Positions 35,236 through 48,032 of a DNA stretch of 64,000 nucleotides are shown piece by piece. The notes under the pieces are model-generated. The model was not told the DNA's origin, searched no databases, and saw only the letters and a program-made list of their open reading frames with translations. The stretch is from the NCBI RefSeq assembly GCF_018139145.2, contig NC_059475.1:5679437-5743436 (forward strand). The letters are read 5' to 3'. The stretch is from Gymnogyps californianus. Lineage: Eukaryota; Chordata; Aves; Accipitriformes; Cathartidae. The position numbers and the translations under genes are program-made. The stretch's first letter is position 1; the number at the start of each line of letters is the position of its first letter.

Positions 35236-38200
35236 AGGAGGGACGTGTGAGCATGTTGCTGTAAGATAAAATAGATATGAATTTATAGCATTGCATTACC
35301 TTGTTGTGAAAACCTGTTTGTACACTCTCGCTTTCCAGCATCCAAAAGGATACGCAAGACTTTTTTTGTTTGTTTTGTTGTGGTTCTTTTTTCCTCCATG
35401 GGAGAAATAATGTACTTTGCATTAATGGTCAGTAGATTTTCACGTGCATGGATGTGCAGATAACACAGAGCAGATCATGTTCTGTGTATCCACACCCTAG
35501 TGTGCTCTGTGCTATAACTTGTGTGGCTTCATTGTAAGTGTCTTTATGCCAGTTTTAATGCAATAGGATTTCTCAATTTATAAAGAAAATTAATATGCGG
35601 TTCAATTTTTGCCATGTTGGTTCATGTTTTGTTTCATCTATATTTTGTTCATTCATTTGTACTATGACTCAACAAGGACACATAATCTTTTCAAATAAAT
35701 GTAGATTTTTTTTTTTTTAAATAATAGAAAGTATTTTGGGCAAGAATAGGGCTGAACCTCTCTGAGGTAGTTTGATCAACTGATGGTGTTTTTGGAAATT
35801 TTTGTGGAGAGGCACATATGTCCTACACAGTGTTACTGGAAGTTAAAATGGTGACTGTTTTGCAGCAGCAAAGCCTGGTGTGAGTTTGAAATTACAAACT
35901 GGAAAACATTAGAAGGATATTGCACTTTGTAATATGAATGAAGGGGTTTGATATTAGATGGAAATTAGGCATAGCTAGAATTTGACCTTACGCGAGTGAT
36001 AAACTGGAAGACTGAGATACGAGGTGCAGCTGGAAAACAATGCTTTAAGAATTTTTAACCCTGAGACTTAGGACATTTTATTCTAATTTAGTGTGGATAT
36101 TGTTGTGGGTTTTTTTTAGTAATCACTAATACTTTTGTACACATTTTGCTAATTATTTTTGGAACCATGTCAGAGAAACTCAAAGCTTCTGAGGGGAGGA
36201 TTTGTCATTACAGCTCCATTGCTGAATAGATTTTAGCTGCCTGTATTCTGGGGGCTGGAAAAAGGACATTGCAGATGAAATCAATGTGTCAGCTGGTATT
36301 AACTCATACAATATTGTACATCATAGCATTCTCAAAGTGGGACGCATCAGCATTGCAGGGTTTGCATGCTGGAGAGGAAGACTGGAGCTATGGATGCTGT
36401 GTCTCTTACCCTCACTTCCCTCTGCCGAGCTCTGGTGGCTCAGTCAAGAGATCCTTGCAGTGGCAAAGTTAAGGAGATGTGTTGACCCAGCTGTCTTGCA
36501 AATCATGATCATCTCTCAGCCTTGTTTTTATTATGTATATAGCCAATGAAGCACTTGGCAATGCTTTCACTGCTGACACACTCCAAATTTGGTAGATTAT
36601 ATATACTTATTTTAGTAGAATGCTCTTGTGGATACTGAAAACTTCTGTTCCATCTTCAGCAAGTTTCACATGGGAAGTAGCACAGATGAGCCACAGTAAT
36701 CTTCTAGCAGAGGCAAAATGGCAATTTGAAAGCAAATAGGGTTTGCTTGTCTGCTCTGCTCTCCAGTACTCTCTTGTTTTCTCTTGTGTGTCTGCAGAAG
36801 CGAAAGGGCTGACATCAGGAGGAGTGGGCCTCATCACCAGTCTGTAGTTTAGGGCAGGTACAGAGGGATGGTTTCTTTGTTTCCCCTTTGGCTATTGTGT
36901 AGAGCTCTGATCTTTTTTTCCCATTCCCGGAGGCCGTTTACCAGCTGCAGAGGGTTATATTGTTGCTTATTCCATCCAGCTTCATTTAGCACAGGGGACC
37001 ACAGAAAAGACCTGTAAGATGTGCCCTGGGCACATGTCTGGGGTCCAAGGTTTCAGTGCTGAGGCCTCTTCCTAACAGAGCTTTCTGGGCTTCAGACGCT
37101 CATAGGTAAGCAGCTGGAGAATGCAAGATGGTGAGGAATTGGACATGTAAACATTGAATGTTGTATGAGGCATGTAAAAGTTTCTTGGGTGCAAAAGTGA
37201 AGCAGGCTTGGAGAAAAGGAACAGAGAGGTGAGGATGTTAGGAGCGGCATTGAGTTGAAGACCAGGCTTGGAATTTAAAGGTGTGTTGAAGGAGGTGTAA
37301 AGTTTGGGGGATGAAGGGTGGGAAGTCTTCGGCAAGAAAACTGTCTGTCTTTGATTCTGAATTAAAGCAAAACCTGCTTCAGCTTGGTATTCTTGCTCAT
37401 CTTGCTGTCTAAGAGGATTCTGTAGCAGTACCTTTATTTTCAACATCAGCGTGTTCAGCTCAAGCCAGTGGGAAATGCAGGTTTTAAATATCTGTATATC
37501 AAGACATTCATGATACTGATACTTCTAGTGATTCTGCTGGCACTGATGCAGTTTCTTATTTAGTTGAGTGGCTTTATAATTTTCTTCAGTATCAACATGC
37601 CTTTGGGATTGTTTATATGTCCCATTTCAAGTAAGTGATAATGTCTCAATGCTATCAAAACTATTTCTCTTGCTGTCAGCTATTGTAGGAAACAGAGTAG
37701 CCTTGTCAGAAAAGAACCAGTTTTGCGTGTGCATAAAATCATTGGCCTTTGTTTTCTTTATTTTTATCGTGTTTTGTTATCTTGGGTTTAAATGCCACAC
37801 AATTTGAGAGGGTTAGGAGGAGTTGTTCCACTGGTGCCTCGGTATTGTAGAAGCTCATCCTTCTACCAATGTGTTTCAGAGATTCACCTGAGTGAAATGT
37901 TTCTGTTTGTAAACTAGTAGTTTTGTGTTACCACTGAAGCATACAATTAAAATAGTCAATCAGCTGGTTGGGAGGCTGGAGTCAGTGTCTTGCATTGTAG
38001 TTATTAAACTAAGTGTGGAAGAACTCAGTGCAATAATAGAGGAACCGAGTAGGTTTTGGTACTTTGTTTTAGTCTTTGAGTCCCTCCGCCTTCTTCTGAA
38101 GGCTCTGGTTGTCTGAGATGGCCTGTACGGAATGCTTTATCTTTGGCCTCTTGGGCACACACCCTGGGCATCAGCTCTTTTCAGTTATTCTTTCATAGAC

Positions 38201-41200
38201 CTCCCAGTCTGGTTGCATTTGGACCCCCAGGACTGGGTGGCCTTACAGATAGCTGCCCACAGTTTCCAAATGGTAGGTGCTCGGGTATAACTGTCTGTCT
38301 TTTTAAGGGGCATCTGGTGATTGTGGTAAAAGAGAGGGTAAGCAATGCTTGCAAGGTTTGAGAAAGCCCTCATATTCCTGTTTTTTTATCATACTTTTAG
38401 TGTTGTTTTTTTATTATACTTAATGTTATTTCCATTCTATAAAAACATTGCAACTGCTTTCTTGTAATTATAGGGGGAGTTATACATTTTTAATGGAGTT
38501 TAATGTTTTTTCCATACAAATATACAGAGCCGTTTTTTTCCTCAGGCTATGAACATTACTCTCATTTGAATCAATACATTTCAACTGTTAAATATGTCAG
38601 AGTGTCTGTTTTAGCAAAGAAATGCCACCTTTTGGAGCCATAAAATACAGTGAATTGAAAGCTGACACCTAATATATTTTTCATTGGATACAGATGTTCA
38701 ATGCAAACCTCATTCTTTCAGCTTTCATAAAAGGGAACAGAACTACAATACTCCAGCTTAGCATACAATATGCAGTAACCAAACTGCTAATGCAATTCAG
38801 CATTTAAAATAACATAAACATATTGTTAAATAGCAGAAGAAGACAGAAGAATTTTTCCATGTCTGTGTAAAGAGAAAATACCTCTAAATAGGTTTTAGGT
38901 TTTTTAATACTTGACCAGTGAAATAATAAATGTATAAATCATGGGACAGAATAGATACATAGAATGTGATTTTTCTTTTACCTGTGTGAAAAATTGTGCT
39001 TTCCGAAATAAAACACAAATCTTGAGTAGGTTAATATTTGAAATAAATTTTTTAGAAGAAAATGAATCTATTATAAAATGCAATGCTCTATTAAAAATAA
39101 AGCAGTTTGTATAACATAGTCATTTTTCAAATTTAGCTTTCTAATGGCTTTATACCTCTTGCCAAAAATGCTGATGGGGCAAATGGGAAAATATGTAGGA
39201 TAGAATGGTGATGAAGGCTTTTGAGGTGCTGAGATGTTCAATTTTTGTATCTGTGGGCTATTATAGTTTCAGTCCTGGCTTCAGCTGAGCTGGAGGCACT
39301 GCTAAAATATTGTCAGTTATGCACAATCTGCCACTGAATGTCTGCAGTGCTGCTACTGCTCTTTTGCCTGGAGAAGTCATTTAGGTATACAGGAGCTATA
39401 AAGTGGGCTATGTGGCAGAGAGAATTAAGGGGGAATAAAAAGGGGAAAAAACCCAGATATTTTGAAGTAGAAATGTGTTAGAAAAAACAAATTTAACTTC
39501 CACCAAAAATATAAGTCTACTGTTGTATCTGAAGATGATTTGCTACAAAGGTCTTTATCTTAGTCTTTGATTTTTAACCGACCAAACTGAAAAGATTCAC
39601 AATTTTTTGCCCAAAGGATGCTGAAGTAGCTAACAGTTTTCAGGCAAGGGCCTAGAGAAATGAACTTTCCTTTAGCATTTTTGTAATCATATTGCTTTAT
39701 AATACTGCGATCTTCAGTGTTATAAGTGACATTGACTGTCAGATTACAATGTACCAACACTATATTGCAGAAGTACAATATTAATTTTTTATTATCTACT
39801 TCATTTTTGTTACTTTTGAATGATAGTTTTCCCCTCTCTTCTGAGTGAAAAGGTATAGAAAAGCTTTACTTCTTTTTTCTAAATCTACTTTTGCTAGGTT
39901 TTTTTGACAAAAAAATGTTGTGAACCTGTTCTAAACAGATTAATGTTTTCAGCTTCCAGACATCTCAGGGGAAATAAATTTCCCCAAACTAGAAAAACAA
40001 AAAAACCCCTGGTTTAGTCAGGCAGCTGCTTGTTGGTCAAAAATCTGTGGCAAAAAAACCTGACCAGCAGTGGGCAGACTTCTACCTGTCGTCCTGTAGC
40101 AAACAAGCTGGTTTTGAGTAGCAGAAGTGGCTCTGGATGGGATGAGGAACCACTCTCGCTTCAGTTTTTCATTTTTTTTGGTTTTTTGGCAGGGTAGACT
40201 ATTGTTACTGATGATTGCTGTGTAACAGCCTGTGAAAAATCACTTGATAGTGTTATTCCTGTTCCCAAATGACATATGTAAATATCACCAAAAATAAATA
40301 AATCCTGTCGCAATAGGAAGAGCAAGAATTAGTCCTTGATGTTCTCTTGATATTAGTAGAAGTTAAGAGGGCTGAAAAATACAGCTGTTGGTCAAAAAAG
40401 TGTCCAAAGAGAAGGCAAATTTTCCAGTAGAAATGTGAAAATGGAAAACCTTCAATAAGAAATAGGAATATTTTTACCTGGAAATGATGTTAAGATCCTG
40501 GAAGTTTAGTCTAGGGTGGTAAATGATTCCCTCCTCATCTGGCCTGTCCAGTCTGGTCAGAATGCACATCTCATCGTGGGACTCTTGTGATCTCCTCCGC
40601 CAGGAGGATGTAATTACGGTGTAATGGAAGGTCATCTGGTCTGCTGTAGCCAGGAAGGACAATCTGTGGCAGCTGAAGTACAGTGTCACCTAGCATGATA
40701 ATAATTGATATGTTTTGAAATCACATATTTTTTGATATTTTTTGCCTTTGTTCTTTGGGTGAAAATCTTGATCTGTGTGGCAAGTAGATACATAACATGA
40801 AATTTCACTTTCTCCCTTTTTTTTTATGTACCTAATTTTACTTCTGAAAAAGCTCTTTCAAAGGAGTTTCAAAGGAGCATTGCAGTCACTGTAGTATCTT
40901 GTAACTTCTTGCAGGATCAAGTCTTAAAGTCTTTTTTAAAAAATACAGTCCTTTCCTTCTTGACATGGTTTTCTACTTCTGTTACAAAATAAGCTGCAGT
41001 AGTGTTAGCAACTCTCACACTATAGCTACCCATGCACACTGGTGTAAACCATTTGCCTGCTGTACTCTGTCTTTTAAAACACTGTGTTAAAAGCACTGGA
41101 ATTTCATAAGTAAAATGAGATATGTGGAGTCTGATTATTTTTCAAATAGCACATGCCTTCCCAAAGGAAGCATGTTATTTTTGAATAATTTGCTGTATGT

Positions 41201-41374
41201 CTACCAGTAAAGTAGTAGTGAGGTTATTCACTAAATATTCAGAGTAATGCAAGTTTTTCAGTTAAAGCATATTTCAAGTTGTTGCCAAGATTTCTATTGA
41301 TTTCTCTTTTTACAGAAATGCAGTCTATACTGTTGCACGCTTTCTGCCATGTTAACTTTCTGTTTGCTGTTCAG

Positions 41375-41499
41375 GTAGAGAAATAACAGCAGAAACCTTT
41401 ATGGAGAAATTGGATAATGGTGCCTTGCTTTGTCGGTTAGCTGAGACCCTGCAGGAGAAATTTAAAGAAAACAGCTTTGATGCAAACAAGCCTGGCAAA
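41375..41499 (+). CDS. GAS2: GAS2 second coding exon (CH domain)
   Basis: 125 bases, entered in phase 1 (completing a Gly codon, GGT) and left in phase 0 at AAA|GTAAGT. It encodes [20 protein letters not shown] followed by [20 protein letters not shown] and [13 protein letters not shown] is a characteristic helix of type-3 calponin-homology domains and the block matches human GAS2 closely. The acceptor TTTCTGTTTGCTGTTCAG is strong. Reading continues open into the intron to 41640, so retention of this intron would add 46 unrelated residues before a stop. Confidence 0.96.
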
Positions 41500-41719
41500 G
41501 TAAGTGTTGGTAAATGTTCTAGCATGTATTATCAGTATTTGAGGTATCTGACTGTTTTGATACTGAACTTTTTTGCACAGTTAAGAGATTTCATTTGTGG
41601 AGGCTCTGCAAATGGGCAGGGAGGTAATTACTCTGTATAGAAAAAATACAATATAAAACTGGGGGAATTGCTTCTTGGGTAATTATTAAGGCAACTATTA
41701 GAGGCAGTTACTCAAAAAA

Positions 41720-42035
41720 TGACTTGTAACATGTGGAGGATAAGACATAGAACAAGATCCAGCAGTGTGATGTGGTAGCTAATAGAGAGAATGTGATCCT
41801 TGTATTTATTTGCAAGGGGAATATTAAGTAGCTGTGGGAGGTGCCTTTTCCTCCATGAACAGCTGTAGTGAGGCCAGTAATGAAATTCTGTAGTTAGTTT
41901 TGGTGCCTTGAGTTTAAAGGTCCTGTTGGTGTACTGGAAGAGGTTCAGTAAAGAGTTGCAGGGATGATGTGGAAAACGTGAACCTTCAGAAGCTACTGAA
42001 GAGCTTTGCAAAGATCAGGTTAAGATCTTGCTTGA
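41720..42035 (+). mobile_element. Possible degraded CR1/L2-type LINE fragment
   Basis: The order of GTGTACTGGAAGAGGTTCAG, TAAAGAGTTGCAGGGATGAT and GTGGAAAACGTGAACC resembles the C-terminal coding and 3' part of old amniote CR1/L2-type LINEs, where an ACTGGAGAGGGTCCAG..GGATGAT block is conserved. The match is diverged, and the 5' limit is uncertain. Confidence 0.4.
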
Positions 42036-43210
42036 CCACAACCCCCCTTTAATTTAAATGATTTTCATAGGACAATCTTATTAGGAGAAATTCAAGAGTG
42101 TAGCAAGTTTTTTTTTCTGGGAGAAGTTAAATTAAATGGTTGACACTTACATTAATGCGTTTACTGTGAAACTGTTTTTATTTTTCTTGTTGAATTCAGA
42201 TACATCTTACTTGAAAGCTAAAACAGGCAGATACACAGCAGGTAAAAAAGAGCCCAAGAACCGAAATCACATAATGCATCTTCTATTCTTGATATTTTCC
42301 TAACTAGTCTGTAGCAGAAATTAGGGCACAGCATAAATTTTATCGGCAGTTCTGAGAACTGACAGCCTTGTGTCAGCTGCAGCTGCATAAGTTGTTTTTC
42401 TTGGTTCCAAGCTCACAATTGTTGCAGAAGAAATTGTCTGGACTAAGGCAGGCTTTATTTATCTAATTATTTTTAACCTTCTGTGGGTTGGGGGTGTCCA
42501 GGGGGGTGTTGTTTGCTTGCTTTGGTTTTTTTTTTCCTAAAGAAAAAGGAAGAGATAGCTGGGAAGAAAGATAAGAAGTAGAGTAGAGAAGGAAGGAAGC
42601 CTTTCTCCACAAAGGAGGAAAAGACAGATGGAACTAGTATTTCATATTTCAAATTACAAGCAGGGTTTGGTTAGTACCAGTACTGGATGACTTCTGAATT
42701 CCTCTTTATAATATGGTCCGGCTTGTCTTCACCTAAGTGGTGGCCTGTTAGTGTCATGGTAGCTCCCAAGTTGAGGAGACACTGATGGCAGTCTTTTTTG
42801 ATTGAGCCTAGGAACTAGCTAGGCAGAAAGAAGGGTTACTTGTTGTTTTGTTTTTTTCCCTCAACAAACAAACAAAAGGTACCTTTGCTGACAAAAACTA
42901 CTAAAAGCTTCAGTGAGTACCCAAAAGGTAAACTTGGCTACATAGTTCTAAAACATTCCCTTTTCACATCTTGCCCAGCTGGTGTACTAGAAAATCAATT
43001 AAATCACAAAGTGTAAAGCATTTTTTTCCAGACTGACATCTCAGAAAGCCATGTCTATTTAATGTAAAATTCTCAGGAAGAATAATAGTCATAAATTCTA
43101 CTACAAAGTTCTAGTGAATATTCCGAATTCAGACAATATGTTTTTGTTCGATATCTAACTAGTGCTTTTGGGGGTTTTGGTTGTTTTGTTGTTTTGGGGT
43201 TTTTTTATAT

Positions 43211-43230
43211 CATCAGACTTTTGTCTGATG
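43211..43230. other. Perfect 8-bp hairpin with T4 loop
   Basis: CATCAGAC, TTTT, GTCTGATG. It follows a G/T-rich run (43168-43207). The stem is short and there is no sign of a miRNA precursor. Confidence 0.45.
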
Positions 43231-44017
43231 GTGGCTCATTTGGAGAGAGCTACCATTTGGAAAGATAACCAAGTGTTTTGCCACTGAAAAGAGGTAGACC
43301 TCCTTTCTTGTATTAACTTCCTCAGCTGAGAATATGGCCTTCCTTTACTTCAGTTAGCTGATCCCCTTTTTTTGAACCTAAGTTACATTAAAAGCCAATT
43401 AGACATTTGTGATCCCATATGTTGTAATTACTTACATTTGTTGGTCTTTATTTGTCAAACTGGTATAACAGGCAATGCAATTCAAGGGAAAACATTCTGC
43501 TCCACTGCTATTTTTTCAATGTATATTATTTCATACTTAGTATAGTAAGAATTCAAAGAAATGGCAGAGTAATAGATTTGTGTCATTGCAGACTATTAGG
43601 GAGCTATTAATCCTTTCAGATTTTAATTCCCTATGTAGCAGTCCTAGGCAATAGGACTAGTCTACACATTGGAAAATCTGACTTGTGGTGCCAAGGAAAT
43701 TTATAAGAAGATTATACCGTATGAAATTTAGCATAGTAAGAATTCCACAATCCTCCCCTGAATCATTATCATGCACTCTGTTAATAATACATGTGGAATT
43801 CTGAATCCATTTGGCCATTTTGCTGTGCACAGGAAAACGGAAACATTATGGTCTTTCACCCAGGTGCCCTGGTGACTTCACTGGCAGCTGGAAGAAGCTG
43901 CTGACTTCTATAGAGTTCAGCCTCTATCAAAATAGATTACATGCTTTTCTATCCATATATGTAACTTTAAATTTTTTTAGATAGAAGCAGACTGATATAA
44001 AATGAGTGGCTGCCAGA

Positions 44018-44067
44018 AGGATCAGCTTGCAGGCAGGATCAGCTTGCAGGCAGCACCAGGTTGCAGC
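44018..44067 (+). repeat. 17-bp tandem duplication with a decayed third copy
   Basis: AGGATCAGCTTGCAGGC is present twice without mismatch (44018-44034, 44035-44051), followed by a degenerate copy AGCACCAGGTTGCAGC. Perfect identity of the first two suggests a recent duplication. Confidence 0.8.
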
Positions 44068-44879
44068 TGAGTGAGGGAGACAGGATAAGGCTATAGACCA
44101 TGGCGGGTGTGTGTGTGTAATCTTACCAAGTCCCTCCACAAGCCTGAAGATTTGGTCTGTCTTCATAAGTGAAGTTTTTCCTTGTATGTGAGCTACTTCC
44201 TAGATGGAAAGCTCCATATAATATTTTGGTTTTAGTTTTGTCCTAGAGGAAGACGATATATCCTGTTCTGCTTGATATGTACTACTGATCATGAATTCAC
44301 TTCTGCAGCTCTTTGGGGCTGTCTGGCCAGTTTAGTAGCTGTAGCAACACATGTAAGAAGACATTAAAAACTAATATTGCATACACTGACTCATCAGTTG
44401 TTTGCCGTAATTCCTTAAGTTCATATTGCAATAGTCTACAGAATGGCAGAGGTTAAATCCTATAGCTTCTGGGTTAACTGCTTGTGCAATATGTCTCTAG
44501 TCACTGTCAGTTTTGCAGTTTGTTTCTTAACAGAACTGTATCATTCCCTTTCTTATTAGGGAGGACTGAACTTTCTTCAGCTTTCAAGGACCCACTAGGT
44601 CAGCATCAGCCTTTCTGAGTGTGGAATAAATCAGAAAAGCATAAACCAAAAAAGTTGTGCCTCCCAAAATATCGCGTTTTCCAAATCTGGAAGGAAGATG
44701 GTGGTATTGATATGAACACTTCCTTTTTGTGTCATGTGGAGACACTTGTCGATACTGGGGACGTTTTCAAAAGAGTTAGGAAACTACTGGTAATATGACT
44801 TAGGAATACAGCTTTAAGAAACTGAAAAGGAGATTAAAAGGTGTGCAATGCAGAAGTAAAGTCTTTCCTTAAGAGTCAG

Positions 44880-45372
44880 AGGAAGGCAAAGAAGGAGTAA
44901 CTTCTTATGAGTAACGAGATCAATGAGTGACTGAGTAGGTTAGGATTCTTCAGTGTGGAAAGAGGTAGCATGAGGTACCTGCAAAATCAGGAATGGCATG
45001 GTAGATGTTCAGTCTTTTCTATACAAAAACTATGGGACATCGAATGAAGCTATTGGCAGCCAAACAAATAAAAGGGGGTCCTTGTTTACGAACTGGTTGG
45101 AAATCTCTTGCCAATGAGTGTTAAAGTTTACCTGGGTTCAAGAAAACACTGAATAAGGTAATGGAAGAGAGAACTCTTGGAAGGCTGAATACACAGGAAC
45201 CCCATCTAGATGAGGAGGTCCCCATAGCTGAAAATGGTTGGAGCTTGAGAAAGCATTGAAAGGGGTAACTTATTTGCTGTGGTCTTAGTCTTCCCTAGAT
45301 ACTTATGGCCAGTCTGCATTTGGGTTAGATGAATGTTTAGCTGACCCGGTAGGATCACTCTTATGTTCTGTG
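44880..45372 (+). mobile_element. Old CR1/L2-like LINE 3'-end fragment
   Basis: Successive blocks match the 3' end of an old LINE family common in birds, turtles and crocodilians: CAGTGTGGAAAGAGGTAGCA, CAAAATCAGGAATGGCATGG, AAAGTTTACCTGGGTTCAAG, and near the end GGTTAGATGAATG..GCTGACCCGGTAGGATC with a terminal TCTTATGTTCTG. The terminal TTATGTTC word is the tail unit of that family, which fixes the plus orientation and the 3' end near 45372. It is strongly diverged and encodes nothing intact. Confidence 0.6.
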
Positions 45373-47620
45373 CGTTATTGCTTCTTGGGGCTGAATACCT
45401 TGCTGGTTGTGCAGGTGAACATGGGCAAATCTATCCTTTCACAAGAGTCAAACTTCAAAGAAATTATTTTAAATTAAATTTGTACTTTTTCTTTTTGTAT
45501 AAAGATGCCTCTTAAGGACTGAATCCCTGCAGCTAAAAATAGCACCTGAGTCACACTCTACTCTGGTATCTGTTATCCAGGGGAGTAACGTGTGATTGAG
45601 AGCACTGGAGTTTGGCAGCCTCTGGTGCCATTTACGCAGTCTCTGCTCATTGCCCTTCTCAGCTTAATGCCATAATAGGCACTTTTGGATGTCATAATAG
45701 GTACTCTGAATGTGTCCTCCACGAGTCCAGCTCCCTAACATTGTGGTGTTTGATTTGTTAATCATTCAATAGTACGTTATTAAAAGCATTTCTGTTTCTA
45801 AAGAAGAAGCATTTAACAATTGTTCATTTCAAAGTATGTTAGGTGCTAGGTTCTTTTGCAAATCCCAGAAGACAATGATGTTCTTCATTGTTAAGCAGCT
45901 AAACCATGCTTCAAAACCTGATGATTCTGAAAACATTGATGTTGTATCTGATCCTTTGCTTCAGACAGACAAAACTTTGAGTTTTAAATGAAAATGGAAA
46001 TTTTAAACAGGGAGGGCAGTATTAGACTGGTGTGACTGTATGATATATTTTTAAAGAAGTCATTTTTTCCCCTTTTTGGAGATTTTACAGTCATAAATAA
46101 ATCTAATCATGTACATTTATAAAATGACAAGGAGATGACTGATATCAATCTTAATAAATGCTCAAGATTTGTATGGTAGTAAGTTTTTGGAACTACCTGT
46201 GCTGCTGCTGCTAATGATCTTCTGTCTAGAAACTACAGACTTATTATTATAGTGGGAGTTATTCCGTAAAAGTGATTCATGTCACAGGATGCCATTTTGT
46301 AATTTTCTCCCATTGGCTTGGATTTCATCTCCGTGCTCTCCTGGCAGTATTTTACTTTTCCTGACAGATAGTTAATTTGAGAATTTCACAGCTGTACAAA
46401 CAAATTCAGAGCATCAAGGCATGTGCACTATGCACAGAGCCCACATTTGCTTGGGCTTAGTTTAGTAAGCCCATTAATTAAGATTTTAAAATAAGCATAA
46501 ATAAATTGTGTTAATAGTTATCACCATTTTAATAGGCAGGGTATAGTAGTCTGCCCACCATCCTTGAAGCTGCCTATATATTTATGAACATTCCACTGAA
46601 AACAATGTTTTCATGGCAAACGAATGAAAACAGGTTGAAGCTGAATCATCCTTTTTCTCTGAGTTCTCAGAGCTTAATCAGATAAATCTCAACTCAAATC
46701 TCTCTTAGAAATACTTTTGAATAATGAATCGGAATCTAAAATTCAACCTCATTTTCAGGAAGCCGGGATCTAGATTTGCTTTGGCCTATAAAAGAAGTAG
46801 AAGTACAAAATAAATCCAGATGCAAGTATTTCTTAAGTCCTAGAATGTTTAATTCAAATATGCATTTAATTTTATTCTTCCAATGGGAGCGGATTTAATA
46901 CGATTAAACTGAATGTGCACTGAAATAAAGCCATTGTGTAGAAAACAGCAAGTAAATTTTGTCCTTGGACGTGCACGTGCACTTCCATTGAAACTGTCTG
47001 TGAAACAGTAATTTCTGCATACACACATTCATGTGTTTCCTAACATTACGAGATTCTGTCCACATCTTACCCATAGTCCTAGTATCTGAAGTGTATTTTG
47101 TAGTTGTTCCGTATCCAAAGCTTTCACTTGCTCCTGGGAAATGTACTTAGCGAATCTGATACTTGGTGGGTGTAGATCACTGTGAACAGCATTGGCTTCT
47201 CAGAGTCATGCAGGTTTGCATAAGGCGAGATTTTTGGCCTAGTGAGAGCCCTTTGAGAGTCACATTATGCATTTTGAGAGTTACAATTAAGAGATCTAAA
47301 CCACTATTTGGGATGGAAGTTTTTTGCCCTTAATTAAGTTCTACTACTGAAGTTGGATGTCAGAGGCGAAACGATTCAGCAGTTTCACAACTGAAAACTC
47401 ACAGTTTGTTTTAAATTACAAGATGTTTATGTTTCTAAAGAGAATTATGTATATCTGTGGAAGTAGAGGCAGAATCCTGTAAACTAAAGGACTTGAAAAG
47501 CCGGGGAATTGACTTGAATTCTGTCAATATTGAAAGAAGGGGCTGGTGGCAAAAGAACAAGATTATAAACTGGAGGCCAAGTTAATTTCCCATCTCAGCT
47601 GTAAGCTTATTGTTTACTTT

Positions 47621-47745
47621 TGGGAGAATACATCTCTGTGCTTTCATTTTCCACATCTGTAACCTGGGAATAGTGTTCACTGTACAATAATGGCTTGATT
47701 TGTGAACATTGTAAAGTGCTTTGAGCACTTTGAGTGTTGCTGCCC
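47621..47745 (+). repeat. Ancient MIR-like SINE fragment
   Basis: TCTCTGTGCTTTCATTTTCC, ACATCTGTAACCTGGGAATA and, further on, TTGTAAAGTGCTTTGAGCAC reproduce the conserved order of MIR/CORE-type SINEs (CTCTGTGCCTCAGTTTCC, CATCTGTAAAATGGG, TGTAAAGCGCTT) in sense orientation. The tRNA-derived head is not visible, so this is the 3' two thirds only. Confidence 0.65.
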
Positions 47746-47982
47746 CATTTGGTGAGCTGTGATTAGTATTAGGTAGTTCCCATTACGAAAACAAATTGAT
47801 ATTTGACTCTGCTCGCTTACAAGAAACATGGAAACTCATGGTTCTCTAAGTGTAGGTAGGAGACAGACCTTTGCTTGTGAATCTACTGCTTCAAAGAGCT
47901 TTGTGTCTGCTCTGCAATGGGGCCACAAGCAAATGTAGGGAACCTAGTCCTCCTAAAGTAGAGAATCTGGACTAATGGTTTG

Positions 47983-48032
47983 GGATTTGACTCCTGAACC
48001 AGTGAGAGGATTAATCTCCTGAACCAGTGAGA
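47983..48032 (+). repeat. 25-bp tandem duplication
   Basis: Two adjacent 25-base units (47983-48007 and 48008-48032) sharing CTCCTGAACCAGTGAGA and differing at a few bases in GGATTTGA versus GGATTAAT. It is a local duplication in intronic sequence. Confidence 0.75.

Noticed and set aside
43211..43230. Hairpin considered as a microRNA precursor
   Set aside because: An 8-bp stem is far too short, and the flanks do not extend the pairing.
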